A DNA stretch of 64,000 bases from Apricaphanius iberus (lineage: Eukaryota; Chordata; Actinopteri; Cyprinodontiformes; Aphaniidae): the NCBI GenBank assembly GCA_028564705.1, contig JAPXFQ010001504.1, forward strand, positions 1 to 64,000. Reading direction: 5' to 3'. A program made the translations under genes and the position numbers. The notes under the pieces were generated by a model. The model was not told the DNA's origin, did not search any database, and worked only from the letters and a program-made list of their open reading frames with translations. How positions within the stretch are numbered: the stretch's first letter is position 1; each line of letters starts with the position of its first letter. Shown one piece after another: positions 29,967-39,440 of this stretch.

Positions 29967-30147
29967 GTTTCCAAAAAATAAGGTCTTTATCCTTGTGTGG
30001 ATTAGCAAAGTTTAGTCTGGCTTTTTTGTGTTTCCTTTGGAGTAAAGGCTTCTTTCTTGCAAAGCAGCCTTTCAGCCCTCTTCTGCACAGTACTCGTTTC
30101 ACTGTGGATAATAAAACACTTTTACCATCTTCAGCCAGCATCTTCAC
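29596..30147 (-). CDS. Chimeric ORF: Tc1 DNA-binding end fused in frame to LINE RT
   Basis: One uninterrupted 183-codon frame starts in the Tc1 transposase (MKMLAEDGKSVLLSTVKRVL ... LIFWKHVL, about 62 residues) and passes without a stop into the nested LINE RT (KDITDPLLDPLQFAYRSNRS ... GAPQGCVLSPLLFSLYT). The fusion arises because the LINE inserted on the same strand and in phase. Between VLFVDFSSGFNTIV and LGKFTSSSRS the RT reading departs from the family for ~25 residues, indicating two compensating frameshifts. It is a fortuitous fusion unless transcription is shown. Confidence 0.6.
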   Translation of the reverse strand: MKMLAEDGKSVLLSTVKRVLCRRGLKGCFARKKPLLQRKHKKARLNFANPHKDKDLIFWKHVLKDITDPLLDPLQFAYRSNRSVDDAVNMALHYILHHLDSAGTYARVLFVDFSSGFNTIVQSSSTKNCPSSPCLPPPVSGLPVSCDRRQQVKLGKFTSSSRSLSIGAPQGCVLSPLLFSLYT

Positions 30148-30420
30148 AAGGTCTTTTGCTTTAGTCCTTGGGTTGTTCTGGACATATCAGACCAAAATGC
30201 GTTCATCTCTGGGACCCAGAATCCGTCTCCTTCCAGAGCGACATGATGGTTGGATGTTCCCATCGTTCTTATACTTGCATATAATTGTCTGAACAGATGA
30301 ACGTGGCACCTGCAGGCATCTGGAAATTGTACCCAAGGATGAACCAGACTTGTGCAAGTCCACAATTCTCTTCCTGATCTCTTGACTGATTTCTTTTGAT
30401 TTTCCCCATGATGATTCACA
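29967..30420 (-). pseudogene. Tc1 transposase, N-terminal paired DNA-binding domain
   Basis: In one frame the minus strand reads GKSKEISQEIRKRIVDLHKS, GSSLGTISRCLQVPRSSVQT, then RSGRRRILGPRDERIL, and after one in-frame TGA (about 30190) KAKDLVKMLAEDGKS ... KDKDLIFWKHVL. These are the two helix-turn-helix units and GRPR-like linker that bind Tc1 inverted repeats. The coding sequence is cut exactly after HVL, just before the first catalytic Asp, by a LINE on the same strand. Confidence 0.88.
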
Positions 30421-30497
30421 AGGAAGCAGTGTGTTTCAAATGTGTCCTAAAATATATCCACAGGTGTGTCTCTAATTAACTCAAATGAGGTCAATTA

Positions 30498-31500
30498 ACC
30501 GTCTCTCATTTCCTGTACACTGTCTTTGTTTCCACATCTTTCTCATTCTCTTGTCCAGTTTTCCTTTTTTTTTCTGTAGTTCCTTTGCCTGTAACTACCA
30601 TGGGTATAACTTTATCCTTATAAAGCTGCAATTTTTGTTCCAGAGTCAACCACCGCTTCCCCAATTCTGGGGAGTGGGATTTACACTCCGTAGATTCTGT
30701 CATTATGTCAGTTCTCAACTAAGTCTGGTATGTGAGACGTTGTTGGTAGAGAAAATGAGGTAGAACCCCTGTTTTTTTAAGATATCAAGCTTCTATTAAA
30801 TGTATAATCTGAAATTATCAATTTTGTTCTAACATTCACGACTTCGGTAACTTCTAGTTGAAACCTGCTCCTTAAGGGAACAGGTGCCTAAATATGGCAT
30901 ATGCTGTTACCGTTTGAAGTCCACTTTTTCCAGTGTGTTCGTTATTTCTGTCGGAGAGCAAAAGAGTCCACCAGCACCCTGATATATTGATTTGGCCAAA
31001 AATCCCAAAATCTGCAGATGAATGCACCCAAGAGTAATCTCTTCAGAATGCATGCCAACCAGAGTGGATTAAAGCCTTTTATTTAGGAGACAGGTTCACA
31101 CACACACGATAGTTTCAGTCTGTTGCTGACACACTTCAGATAAGCATACAAAGACTGCATGGATCTAAGCATGGGAATCATTCCGGTTCACATCACACTG
31201 CGGAATATAGTTACTTTGGTTGTCAGGCAGCTTCTCTGCCTCCCACACCATATGACCTGCTATCAAACTCAGTTTTAATCTGGTTCCTTCCTTCTCACAC
31301 TATGGCTAATGTTCTCTTTTATGAGGACACATACATATTAATTATTATTGAATACACTGTATAATAATATGGGATTAAGAATACAATACCTCACAGAGAT
31401 GTTCTGAGAAAACCAAAGGATGAAATTCTTCAGCTGTGACAGTAACTGTGGGAGCAAGATACCACATACCCAGCTAGAAACACTGAGTCCTTTACTGATC
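30498..31500. other. Unassigned stretch with possible LTR features
   Basis: The minus-strand frame 30718-30506 (ECKSHSPELGKRWLTLEQKL) is protein-like but unrecognised. GACTTCGGTAACTTCTAGTT at 30839 copies the LINE 5' end at 26602 but is only ~25 bp long. From 31060 to 31110 a minus-strand CCTAAATAAAAGG polyadenylation-type signal with flanking sequence resembles an LTR R region. None of this is firm. Confidence 0.3.
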
Positions 31501-31906
31501 ACAGGTTCACAACAGTTTCATTTTACTACCTGGCCCTAGTGACTAATCACATATATGTAGACACATTCATATTTTATATTTTATCTTCTCAAACTAACAT
31601 GGTCTTAGACAAATCTGATGTGTCTCTCTACCAGAGGAAAAACTGGACAGTTTTGTCCTGGTGGAAGCAATACAGTTTTATCCTCAGTGAGGCCCAGTAC
31701 AAGTGCTTTGGACCTGATTCACACCCAGTTTTTTAAAGCAATTTTATAGATAACTTTGAGATGAGATTTTAACCATAATGAATTGCTCGCTTCAGATGTT
31801 TGTTTTTGATAAGCCCTCCAGAGACATATCATCTGTTCTGTACATCTGAGTGTACAACAATGCCGTCTGATGACCTCGGAAAGAAACATAGAGTTTAAGC
31901 ATCTCT

Positions 31907-32224
31907 ATGCAGAATACTTCAGCTCAAACAGCTGAGTTATGTCACCCCCCGGCACCTACAACAACTCCAGCTGACCACGCAGGTTCAACTCTACAGAAAA
32001 TGCTCCCTGAGACAGATCCAACTAACACACCAGCTGACAGAACGACCAGCAACAGACCGTCAACTTCCGCCTCCACTAACTCTACAACAGGCTCACCATT
32101 CCGGGAATTTTCCGATGCCCTTCAGACTCAGGTGATCAAGGAATTTCTGCGTTTAATGCCAGGCCCAAACAGGAGTTATAAACAATGTGGCTCCCCAATT
32201 CAACTCACCATATCAGACATCTGA
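31907..32224 (+). CDS. Hypothetical Thr/Pro-rich ORF, perhaps LINE ORF1 remnant
   Basis: A 105-residue frame rich in Thr, Pro and Ser (PAPTTTPADHAGS, TSASTNSTTGSPF) followed by a helical-looking segment (SDALQTQVIKEFLRLMPG). It lies ~400 bp upstream of the endonuclease of a LINE on the same strand, so it may be the ORF1 N-terminus. No zinc knuckle or coiled coil seen. Confidence 0.3.
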   Translation: MQNTSAQTAELCHPPAPTTTPADHAGSTLQKMLPETDPTNTPADRTTSNRPSTSASTNSTTGSPFREFSDALQTQVIKEFLRLMPGPNRSYKQCGSPIQLTISDI

Positions 32225-32495
32225 TATCAACCGGACACTGTCACCAGACACGCCACCTGCCAGGAGCGTGTGTTTGGTCATTCTCACTCTCATTCTCACC
32301 TTGAAAGTAAAATCCCGGTTATTATAAAAAAGAGATGTTCACGCACTAAAATTACAAATAAACGAGCAATACAGAATTTAAAATAATACCTTGTAAATAT
32401 TATCTCTCATTCACTGAAAGAAAACTGAATATTAAACTATGCAAAAATATTATCTCAATCACGGAAAGAAATATTAACGCAGCTGTTCAAAACAT

Positions 32496-32618
32496 CTGTG
32501 ATGAACTGGCGACCTGTCCAGGGTGTACCCTGCCTCTCGCCCGTTGGCAGCTGCAGATAGGCACCAGCGACCCCTGGAGGACTAAGTGGTTCAGAAAATG
32601 GATGGGTGGATGGATGTA
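32496..32618 (+). repeat. 123 bp retroposed LINE tail with target duplication
   Basis: Contains GAACTGGCGACCTGTCCAGG-GTGTACCCTGCCTC and ends GGATGGGTGGATGGATG, a (GGAT)n-type tail. It is flanked by CAAAACAT at 32488-32495 and 32619-32626. Removing it restores the LINE frame AVQNIRSLSGKF. Related copies are at 54632 and 60607. Confidence 0.8.
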
Positions 32619-32620
32619 CA

Positions 32621-33546
32621 AAACATAAGATCTCTATCAGGGAAGTTCCTCCTAATCAATAATTACATCATTACACATGATATACAGGCTCTATTTCTCT
32701 CAGAAACCTGGCTGGATATAAATACAGAACAAACTGTTTTAATAGATACTTCCTCAACTGTTCATCACTTCATTAGTGTGACCAGGAAAAACATAAGGGG
32801 TTGTGGCCGTGCTACAATCTTTAACGTTGAACTAAACCTCAAAAAGGTATCGCTAGGTGAGTTCAGCACCTTTGAATGTTTAGCTACGGAAACGAATGAA
32901 CCAAACAAAATTCTATTTGTAAACATATACAGACCACCAAAACCTAACACAAACCTTTTTAACAACTTCAATGACCTTTGCTCTGCAAAATGTCTAGACT
33001 ATGACCAGACAGCAATTATGGGAGATTTCAACCCACAATACACAACCGAGGACACACTCTGGACCAACTAATTAGCAAACACTTAAATAGCTCTAGCATC
33101 ACCGCAACCAATATCGCATTATCTGACCATTTCTGCATCTCATTCAAAAGCACCATCCAAGCCAATACACCTAATCAGAGTAAAAGCACTGTTAAAAAAT
33201 GCTTCCTTATAGAAATCTCAGCTTAAAACGTTAAACTGATGTACACTCCAACCTTATCTAAATCACCAACATCCACCAACACACACTCAGTAAACAGACT
33301 GACAGATGATTTTCTATCCAACATTGTGGACATGATGGATAAAATTGCGCCACTGGCGATCCACTGGTATGTAATCAAAAAGGGAGTCGCCGAGATAAAA
33401 TGGCAGACTCCACACCGGGTTCATTATGAGATATATAAAGAGAGACTGAACAAGTATCAAGTAACCTTAAAGGGTGCAACGGAATCATTCTTTTCTGAGA
33501 TTATTCACAGAAACAACAATAATGCTAGGATATCATTTGCTACAGT
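32621..33546 (+). pseudogene. LINE endonuclease and linker
   Basis: Encodes an apurinic-type endonuclease that nicks target DNA: NIRSLSGKFLLINNYIITHD, ALFLSETWLD (catalytic Glu in SETW), LFVNIYRPP, AIMGDFN, then (new frame) NIALSDHFCISF (SDH block) and the linker WQTPHRVHYEIYKERLNKYQ then SFFSEIIHRNNNNARISFAT. The frame is disrupted at 33071 and the element stops at about 33546 before RT. L2/CR1-like. Confidence 0.82.
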
Positions 33547-33904
33547 TGTACATTTTATTCTTATTTAGAATATATTTGCACTCTAAATTCTTTTCTTTCA
33601 ACATCACTTGCTGTATTCTTTGTAACATAACAGAGTTTTATTTCCACAACACTTGCTTTTTTATTCTAGACTGTTTCTAAGTTTCTTCAATTGAGTCTGA
33701 CTATGAGACCCACCTTCAGGAAATACATGTTTCACATTCACAGGGTAGATAATTACAAATATTACCATTATAAATTTTGTTACAATATTTTTTTTTTTAC
33801 ATGATTCATAAAACAAATTTCAGGGCCCCTTGGAGAAACCACCTTTTTCTTCTACATTGCCCATATTTATTTGTTTATAATTCCTCTTTGACAAACTGAT
33901 CTCA

Positions 33905-34170
33905 ATAGAAATCTCACAGCATTTATTCATTAACTGGTCTAGATAAAAAGCGCACAGTATTTTCTTCCATTAACTGGTCTCGCTTTTTTATTTAAAAAAA
34001 GAAAAAAGCTCAGAGCATTAATTCTTTAACTAGTCTTGCTTAAAAAAGCTCACAGTATTTTCTTCCACTGACTGGTCTCGCTTTTTTATTTAAAAAAAGA
34101 AAAAAGCTCACAGCATTAATTCATTAACTGGTCTTGCTTTAAAAACCTCACAGTATTTTCTTTTGACTCT
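33905..34170 (+). repeat. 98 bp tandem repeat, about 2.6 copies
   Basis: CGCTTTTTTATTTAAAAAAA begins at 33981 and 34079, a period of 98 bp. Each unit carries two half-repeats with CTGGTCT...CTCACAG...ATT. A partial unit precedes at 33905-33967. Within each unit TTTATTTAAAAAAAGAAAAA can pair with its own T-rich side. Confidence 0.85.
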
Positions 34171-35090
34171 TGGGACTGTAACTAGTATACCCAATCTTGT
34201 CTAATGTAACAATTTCAGCCGGCAAAGATACATAAAGCAGAAATGGTGGCTCTCCCAATTAGAATGAAAACAGTTGACAACAAAATAAAGAAAAATATAA
34301 TTTGTTTTACTACAACTACAGATTAGAATTTTAGTTTTTTGTCCTAATTTATAGGCAGGACTCCAATATAGTCCAATATTTTAACTAAAGAATTAAATTA
34401 ATTTAGCTCACCGGTCTTGCTCTCTCAGACGAATTTAGGTTTGATTCCCGTCGCAGTCAATCGTAACCCTGATGGAGTCTCCCAACTCTTAAAGCTAGGC
34501 GAAGTTCAGAGATGAGTATTCAAACACACAGGTGTGCAGTTCCCTCCTGTAAGGTGTCCAATAGACTTGCTTGGGGCCGTTTCGTGACAGCAAAATTGTG
34601 GTGGAAAAGATTCTGTGTCTGAGTGGATGTGGATGAGGAAATTACAAAGTGTCAGCAGTCTTCATACTAAAGTTTATTTTACATGCTGCACGGAGAGTGC
34701 ATAGGGAGCTTTGCTTTACTTCACAAATCACTGGTATATATATATATATACTGATTTAACCTCACCCTATTGGATTTGTTGCTGATCAGTTCATTCCTCA
34801 GCTCTGAGAGAACAAATGACTTCATACATGGTTGTAGCAGTTTCAGCAGTTATGAGAAGGTAACTAAGACCAATACTGTCTTGATTACTGTAAATGCTTT
34901 ATTGTTTTTTACCTTCATGTCCTTAAATTTTAATATAATTATTGTCTTGATAATTGTCTTGTTGTAATTACTTCCTTGTATTTTAATAATCAAATTGATT
35001 TATGCTGTGTTCAAATTTTAATCATGTAAAGGACCTTGAATTCCCTTGTGTTGAAAGAGTGCTATGCAAATAAAACTGCCTTGCCTTGCT
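34171..35090. other. Unassigned AT-rich stretch
   Basis: Nothing firmly recognised. A short (TA)n run lies at 34736-34750. Just before 35090, AAGAGTGCTATGCAAATAAA followed by ACTGCCTTGCCTTGC looks like the 3' end of a LINE of the L2 type. Confidence 0.35.
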
Positions 35091-35094
35091 TAGT

Positions 35095-36010
35095 GAGCCC
35101 CCTGCTGAAGTAGAGCAATTTGTATTTGAATGATTTAAACAATTACCGACCGGTATCTAACTTACCATATTTACACACTTGTTTTAATTCAACTTAATGA
35201 TTTTATTAATATTCATAATGTCCTAGGGAAATTTCAGTCTAGTTTTAGGGTGAACCACAGCACAGAGATGGCTCTTTTTAAGATTTTAAATGATTTTAGA
35301 TCAAACTATGATGCTAAGAAGGTGACAGTGTTGGTTATACTGGATCTAAGCGCTGCCTTTGATACAGTAGACCACACTATTCTTTTAACTTGTTTAAAAC
35401 AGATCTGCCTCTCTGGTGCTGTTCATAAGTGGTTCACATCATATCTCACAGACAGGACTTTTATGGTAAGTTTAGATAACTGTTTGTCTGACGTACACAA
35501 GATCACGTGGTGTGCCCCAGGGTTCAATTTTAGGCTCAGTTGCTTTTTAATCTGAATATGCTCCCTCTTGGCAGTGTCATCAGAGCATTGAAGACTAGGC
35601 CTACCTCAAATTTACAGCTTTTACAAAATTCAGCAGCTTGTGTCCTGACAAAGATCAGCAGGCGGGAGCCCAATACACCAGTCTTAGAATCAGTGTATTG
35701 GCTCCCCATATGTTTGAGGATCGATTTTAAGGTTCTTTTAATAGTTTTTAAGTGTCTTAATGGTCTTGCGTATTCTTATCTTTCAGAAATGCTTTTACCA
35801 TATGAACCTGCGCGGTCTCTGCACTCCTCTGGCAACCGTCTACCTGTCATCCCCAAAGTCAGGAAAAGCACTGATGGGTAGGCGTCTTTTCATTATCATG
35901 GCCCTCACCTCTGTAATAGGGTGCCGGAGGACCTGAGGGCCGCAGAGAACGCTCATATTTTGTAAGATCAGGCTCAAGACTCACCTCTTTAACCGAGCTT
36001 TTAACTGATT
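35095..36010 (+). pseudogene. L2-type LINE RT fragment with deleted catalytic region
   Basis: Reads NNYRPVSNLPY (35135), then FRVNHSTEMALFKILNDFRS, VILDLSAAFDTVDHTILL, and WFTSYLTDRTFMVSLDN. After 35575 it jumps to TSNLQLLQNSAACVLTKISR, VYWLPICLRIDFKVLLIVFK and RSLHSSGNRLPVI. The YADD block and thumb are missing, so a deletion at about 35600 removed the active site. Confidence 0.82.
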
Positions 36011-36379
36011 CTTATTTATTAATATCTGTTTAACCCTTTGCATGTTTTACCTGATTGAATTTTTAGTTGAGCTTTTAACTATTATTTATTATTTATTGTT
36101 AATCTGCTTTGCATTTTTATTTTGATCATATCTTATTATTGTTTTACACCTGATAATTCAAAACATTTTCAGTCTCAACATTTTTATAATTTTTTACTGT
36201 TTATTTTATATTTTAATTTCTTATTTTATACTTCCTTCAAGTGTTTCCTCTTTTGGAGCCATCTGCCTTGGGAGCGGTGGTCGGCGGTAGCTGCCTGGGT
36301 GCTCTCCAGAGATGACATTAGATTAACCTTTTTAAACAAGCTCCCGGGAAGCCAAGCCAACTCAAGACGAAGGCATGAG

Positions 36380-36564
36380 AAGAAAACGAGGAAAATGTCA
36401 ACAGCAGGTCGAAAAAGACGGGGAGTAGGTATGGGCTAATTTTGGTTATGACAACAACGAAAGCAAAACAACATGCAAAGACTGTGGAGCTGCGTTCCGA
36501 GGGAAGAACACAACTAACCTGAAGAGGCATCTGCAGACTGGCCACTTCGCCACTTTCTCCCAGG
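36380..36564 (+). pseudogene. BED-type zinc-finger exon of a hAT-like transposase
   Basis: Read from about 36428, VWANFGYDNNESKTTCKDCG then AAFRGKNTTNLKRHLQTGHF is a BED finger: C-x2-C followed by H-x4-H with the aromatic WxxF start. The exon ends ...TFSQ and is followed by GTAAAT, a splice donor at 36565. Upstream MSTAGRKRRGV is in another frame (one-base shift near 36427). BED fingers head many hAT transposases; the rest of that element is not found downstream before the LINE 3' UTR at 36866. Confidence 0.72.
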
Positions 36565-36769
36565 TAAATCCAGTTATATGTTGTACATGTGATGACCCGA
36601 AAAGTACTAGCTAGGCAAATATAATTAACGCCGTTCAGCTACGTCACAGTCCATTTGGAAGAGCACGGGGTGTCATCTAGTGTTCATATCTATGAGACCT
36701 TTAAGCTGAAACTGCTGCAGACAACAGCGATACGTGTAATGTGTGCAAAGGAGCAGAGACAGATATCAA

Positions 36770-36770
<1 letters not shown>

Positions 36771-36812
<42 letters not shown>

Positions 36813-36820
36813 ATATATAT

Positions 36821-36865
<45 letters not shown>
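36771..36865 (+). repeat. (CA)n-(TA)n compound microsatellite
   Basis: An ACACAC run (36771-36794) passes into TA repeats with AA interruptions. Confidence 0.95.
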
Positions 36866-36866
<1 letters not shown>

Positions 36867-37985
36867 GTAGTTAGAGTCAGGTCAGACAGGTAGATAGGAA
36901 GAGACAGGTTAATGTTAGTAGCTCATGTCAGAGTCAAGTGAAGGAAGGGAAGAGGTAGAGTAGCTAGGTAGAGATAGATTAATGTAAGCCAGGTAAAGAT
37001 CCGGAGCCGGTCGCGGCTTACCGCCGCGGAAGAAATGCGCCCCACAGGGGCCAGCCAGCGCCGGAGAGAGGTCCCTCAAGGGGATCCTCCCGCACAGTGC
37101 GGCCGCCCATTACCTGCCGGGTTGAATCCCCCGGGCAGACTGTGCGGACCCCACCCGTTTATCTCTTAAACGTTTCTCGCCCTCTTCAACTCTGTCCTCT
37201 CAGTTCTGTCTATTTTTCCTTAAGATAGTTCTGTCTATTTTTCCTTAAGATAGTTGTCGACTATCGGTCTCGTGCCGGTATTTAGCCTTAGATGGAGTTT
37301 ACCACCCACTTTGGGCTGCATTCTCAAACAACCCGACTCCGAGAAGACCCCGGCATGACGGGGGCCGTTACCGGCCCTACACCGTCCACGGGTCAGGAGG
37401 ACTCAGACAGAGTGTTGGTAGCCAGGTCTCCTAGTAGCTAGGAGACAGGTTAATGTTAGTAGCTATGCTGCTTTAGGCTAGGCTGTTGGAGGACATTATT
37501 AGGGTCTGTTCCTACTTTCTCTCCTACTTCTCCCCAACTGCATGATGTGCTGTCAATTCAAGCACTAACCTGTTTTCTATTATAGTAGGTGCTCCGGATT
37601 AGCCCTGCTTGACGACCCTGACTAAGATGGCATTGCAGTGACGGAAAATTCTCCACGTCCTGCAACAAACTTCAGCATCAGTTCTATTGCTCTTTCTGTG
37701 TCTCTGTTATGTATTCTCCAAGCCACAGACGGTCTCGGCAGATAACCGCTTGTGCTGAGCCTGGTTCTGCCGGAGGTTTCTTCCTGTTAAAAGGGAGTTT
37801 TTCCTTCCCACTGTCGCTGCATGCTTGCTCAGTATGAGGGATTGCTGAGAATTCCACGACGCAATCTTCTGTGGTTCTGTAATTTCTACACTAAACATTG
37901 TATTGTAATAACTCTTTTTGTAAAGTGCCTTGAGATGACATCTGTTGTGAAATGGCGCTATATAAATAAACTGAATTGAATTGAA
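36866..37985 (+). mobile_element. L2-type LINE 3' UTR with captured rRNA fragment
   Basis: The parts 36866-37001 and 37406-37985 match the 3' UTR at 46625-47203 (AGACAGGTTAATGTTAGTAG, TAGCTATGCTGCTTTAGGCT, GAGGTTTCTTCCTGTTAAAA). The true 3' terminus is visible here: TTGTAAAGTGCCTTGAGATG, ATGGCGCTATATAAATAAAC, then GAATT repeats. No coding part remains. An rRNA-derived segment interrupts it at 37002-37405. Confidence 0.85.
37002..37405 (-). pseudogene. 28S rRNA fragment (D1/D2 region) in antisense
   Basis: The minus strand reads a 28S rRNA segment near the 5' end of the large subunit: CCGTGGACGGTGTAGGGCCG, then GGAGTCGGGTTGTTTGAGAA, ATGCAGCCCAAAGTGGGTGG, TAAACTCCATCTAAGGCTAA and CCGGCACGAGACCGATAGTC, then a perturbed stretch, AAACGGGTGGGGTCCGCACA, and D2 expansion sequence ending GCGGCGGTAAGCCGCGACCG-GCTCCGGAT. 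Where the conserved TTGAAAAGAAC region belongs, a 25 bp unit is duplicated (37202-37226, 37227-37251). It is too short and altered to be functional. Confidence 0.9.
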
Positions 37986-37993
37986 TATATATA

Positions 37994-38653
37994 TAAGGGA
38001 TGTTCGATATTGGCTTTTTCACCGATATCTAGCCTAACTCATAATTTCCGATACCGATATAAACCGATACCGATATGTGGGGACCCTCCCTCATAAAAAA
38101 CAAAAACTATTAAACCCTTTTGGGTAACCACAATGAAATATCATGTATCATGCATACTTGAGCTTTAAAATTTTTGAAAATGTAATAAGTACTAGAATTG
38201 AAAAAGTTGCCATTTTTATTTTGTCTTCAAAAGTAGAACATTTTCTCACACAGAGAATACAGCAAAGACCCACCACTCAGGACAAATTTCTAATTTTAGA
38301 AAATATAAACAACATTATACCTTTACAGCAGTGAGTTAAAGTGGAAACAACCGAAACAAGAATAAAAAAAAACAGCAAACATTTAAGCAGGGCCAATAAT
38401 TAACCTACCTTTTAATACATTGAAAGTTGTCTCAAACAAATAATATCTCAAAAACTAAACCTCAAATCTGTCATATTTTTACGTTCTTAGAGAGAAAAGA
38501 AGTAGCTGAAGAGTTTGATAAGAAATATGTGTATGGTTTGAAAAACTCATCCTATTAAAAAAAAAAAAACGATACCGATAATTTCTGATATTACATTTTA
38601 ATGCCAATATCGGCCGATAATGACTTTAGGCCGATAATATTGGACATCCCTAA
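37994..38653. mobile_element. 660 bp hAT-like MITE
   Basis: Imperfect terminal inverted repeats TAAGGGATGTTCGATATTGG and (reverse complement of the right end) TTAGGGATGTCCAATATTAT, followed inward on both sides by CCGATACCGATA-type words. Flanked by TATATATA on each side (37986-37993, 38654-38661), an 8 bp duplication as in hAT, although the flank is itself low complexity. No coding capacity. Confidence 0.85.
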
Positions 38654-38661
38654 TATATATA

Positions 38662-39235
38662 TATAATGTGTATATGTGTGTGTGAAAAAATAATTCAAAA
38701 ATATTTGTCTAATGACAATTATATTCCCTTATATGTGAATGTGTGTCTATTTCTAATTCTTCATATGTTTTGCATATTATTCACTTGGTGTGGTAGTCCT
38801 AAAATGTGTCCACCAGTGCAACAAGATAAATAATGTCATTATTTAATTGAGAAAATGTTGGACAGATGAGATAGATAAGCCCAAGGCATATTAGTTTCCC
38901 CCAATTATATTTCCACATCAAACATACCTCCAAAAATTCAGAATTGTTTATTTAAATACTATACACTATTTTCAATGATCAATCTATGTAAAATGATAAA
39001 AAATATTTAATACTTAAATTGCATGGTACTACCTTAAGAAGACCAGTTCCAACACTGCATGGAAATAGTACAATTATGAAAATATTTGAGACAGAACTGA
39101 ACTTGTGTGCAGTCCATGTGTTCCACTGCTGTCTTGTGTCCTTCCTGATTCTGGAATGAGCCCAGGACCCTGTGTATTAAATTACACTCCTAAATAAATA
39201 GTTTCGCCATGCTCTATACAGAAGTAGAAAAACTG
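38662..39235. other. AT-rich stretch, nothing recognised
   Basis: No coding signal or known repeat seen. Confidence 0.4.
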
Positions 39236-39239
39236 CATT

Positions 39240-39440
39240 AGAAAAAAATGTGTATTTTTGTCGACTAAAAGTGCTGGTTATTCTTGTCGACTAAAATTGC
39301 CGGTTATTTTCATTGACTAAAATCGGACAAAAACTAAAATAAATCTAATGACTAAAATTGGACTAAAACTGAAATAAATTTTAGGCAAAAGACTAAGACA
39401 AAAACTAAATTAAAATTTCCTGTCAAAATTAACACTGCTC
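39240..39440 (+). repeat. GACTAAAA-rich interspersed repeat
   Basis: GTCGACTAAAAGTGCTGGTT and GTCGACTAAAATTGCCGGTT are tandem-like, followed by several GACTAAAAC/GACTAAAAT words and CTGTCAAAATTAACACTG. This resembles a common fish non-autonomous DNA transposon end; classification tentative. Confidence 0.55.

Larger units (their letters stand above)
28096..30497 (-). mobile_element. Tc1-type transposon with nested LINE
   Basis: The left terminus begins GTCAGAAGTTTACATACATT right after TA at 28094-28095, inside the L2-type LINE. The minus strand encodes a Tc1 transposase (30420 to 29967 and 28690 to 28146), interrupted by a Rex1-like LINE at 28691-29966. The right side matches the usual sequence upstream of the transposase up to about 30497 (TCAAATGAGGTCAATTAA) and then diverges, so the right inverted repeat and about 150 bp are missing. 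Confidence 0.85.

Noticed and set aside
36771..36865. CRISPR-like regular repeat
   Set aside because: It is a simple CA/TA microsatellite without spacers; the genome is a vertebrate one. The 49 bp array was also considered and rejected because the whole unit repeats.
37002..37405. Functional rRNA gene
   Set aside because: Only ~400 bp of the D1/D2 region, with an internal 25 bp duplication and a lost conserved block; it is a pseudogene fragment.
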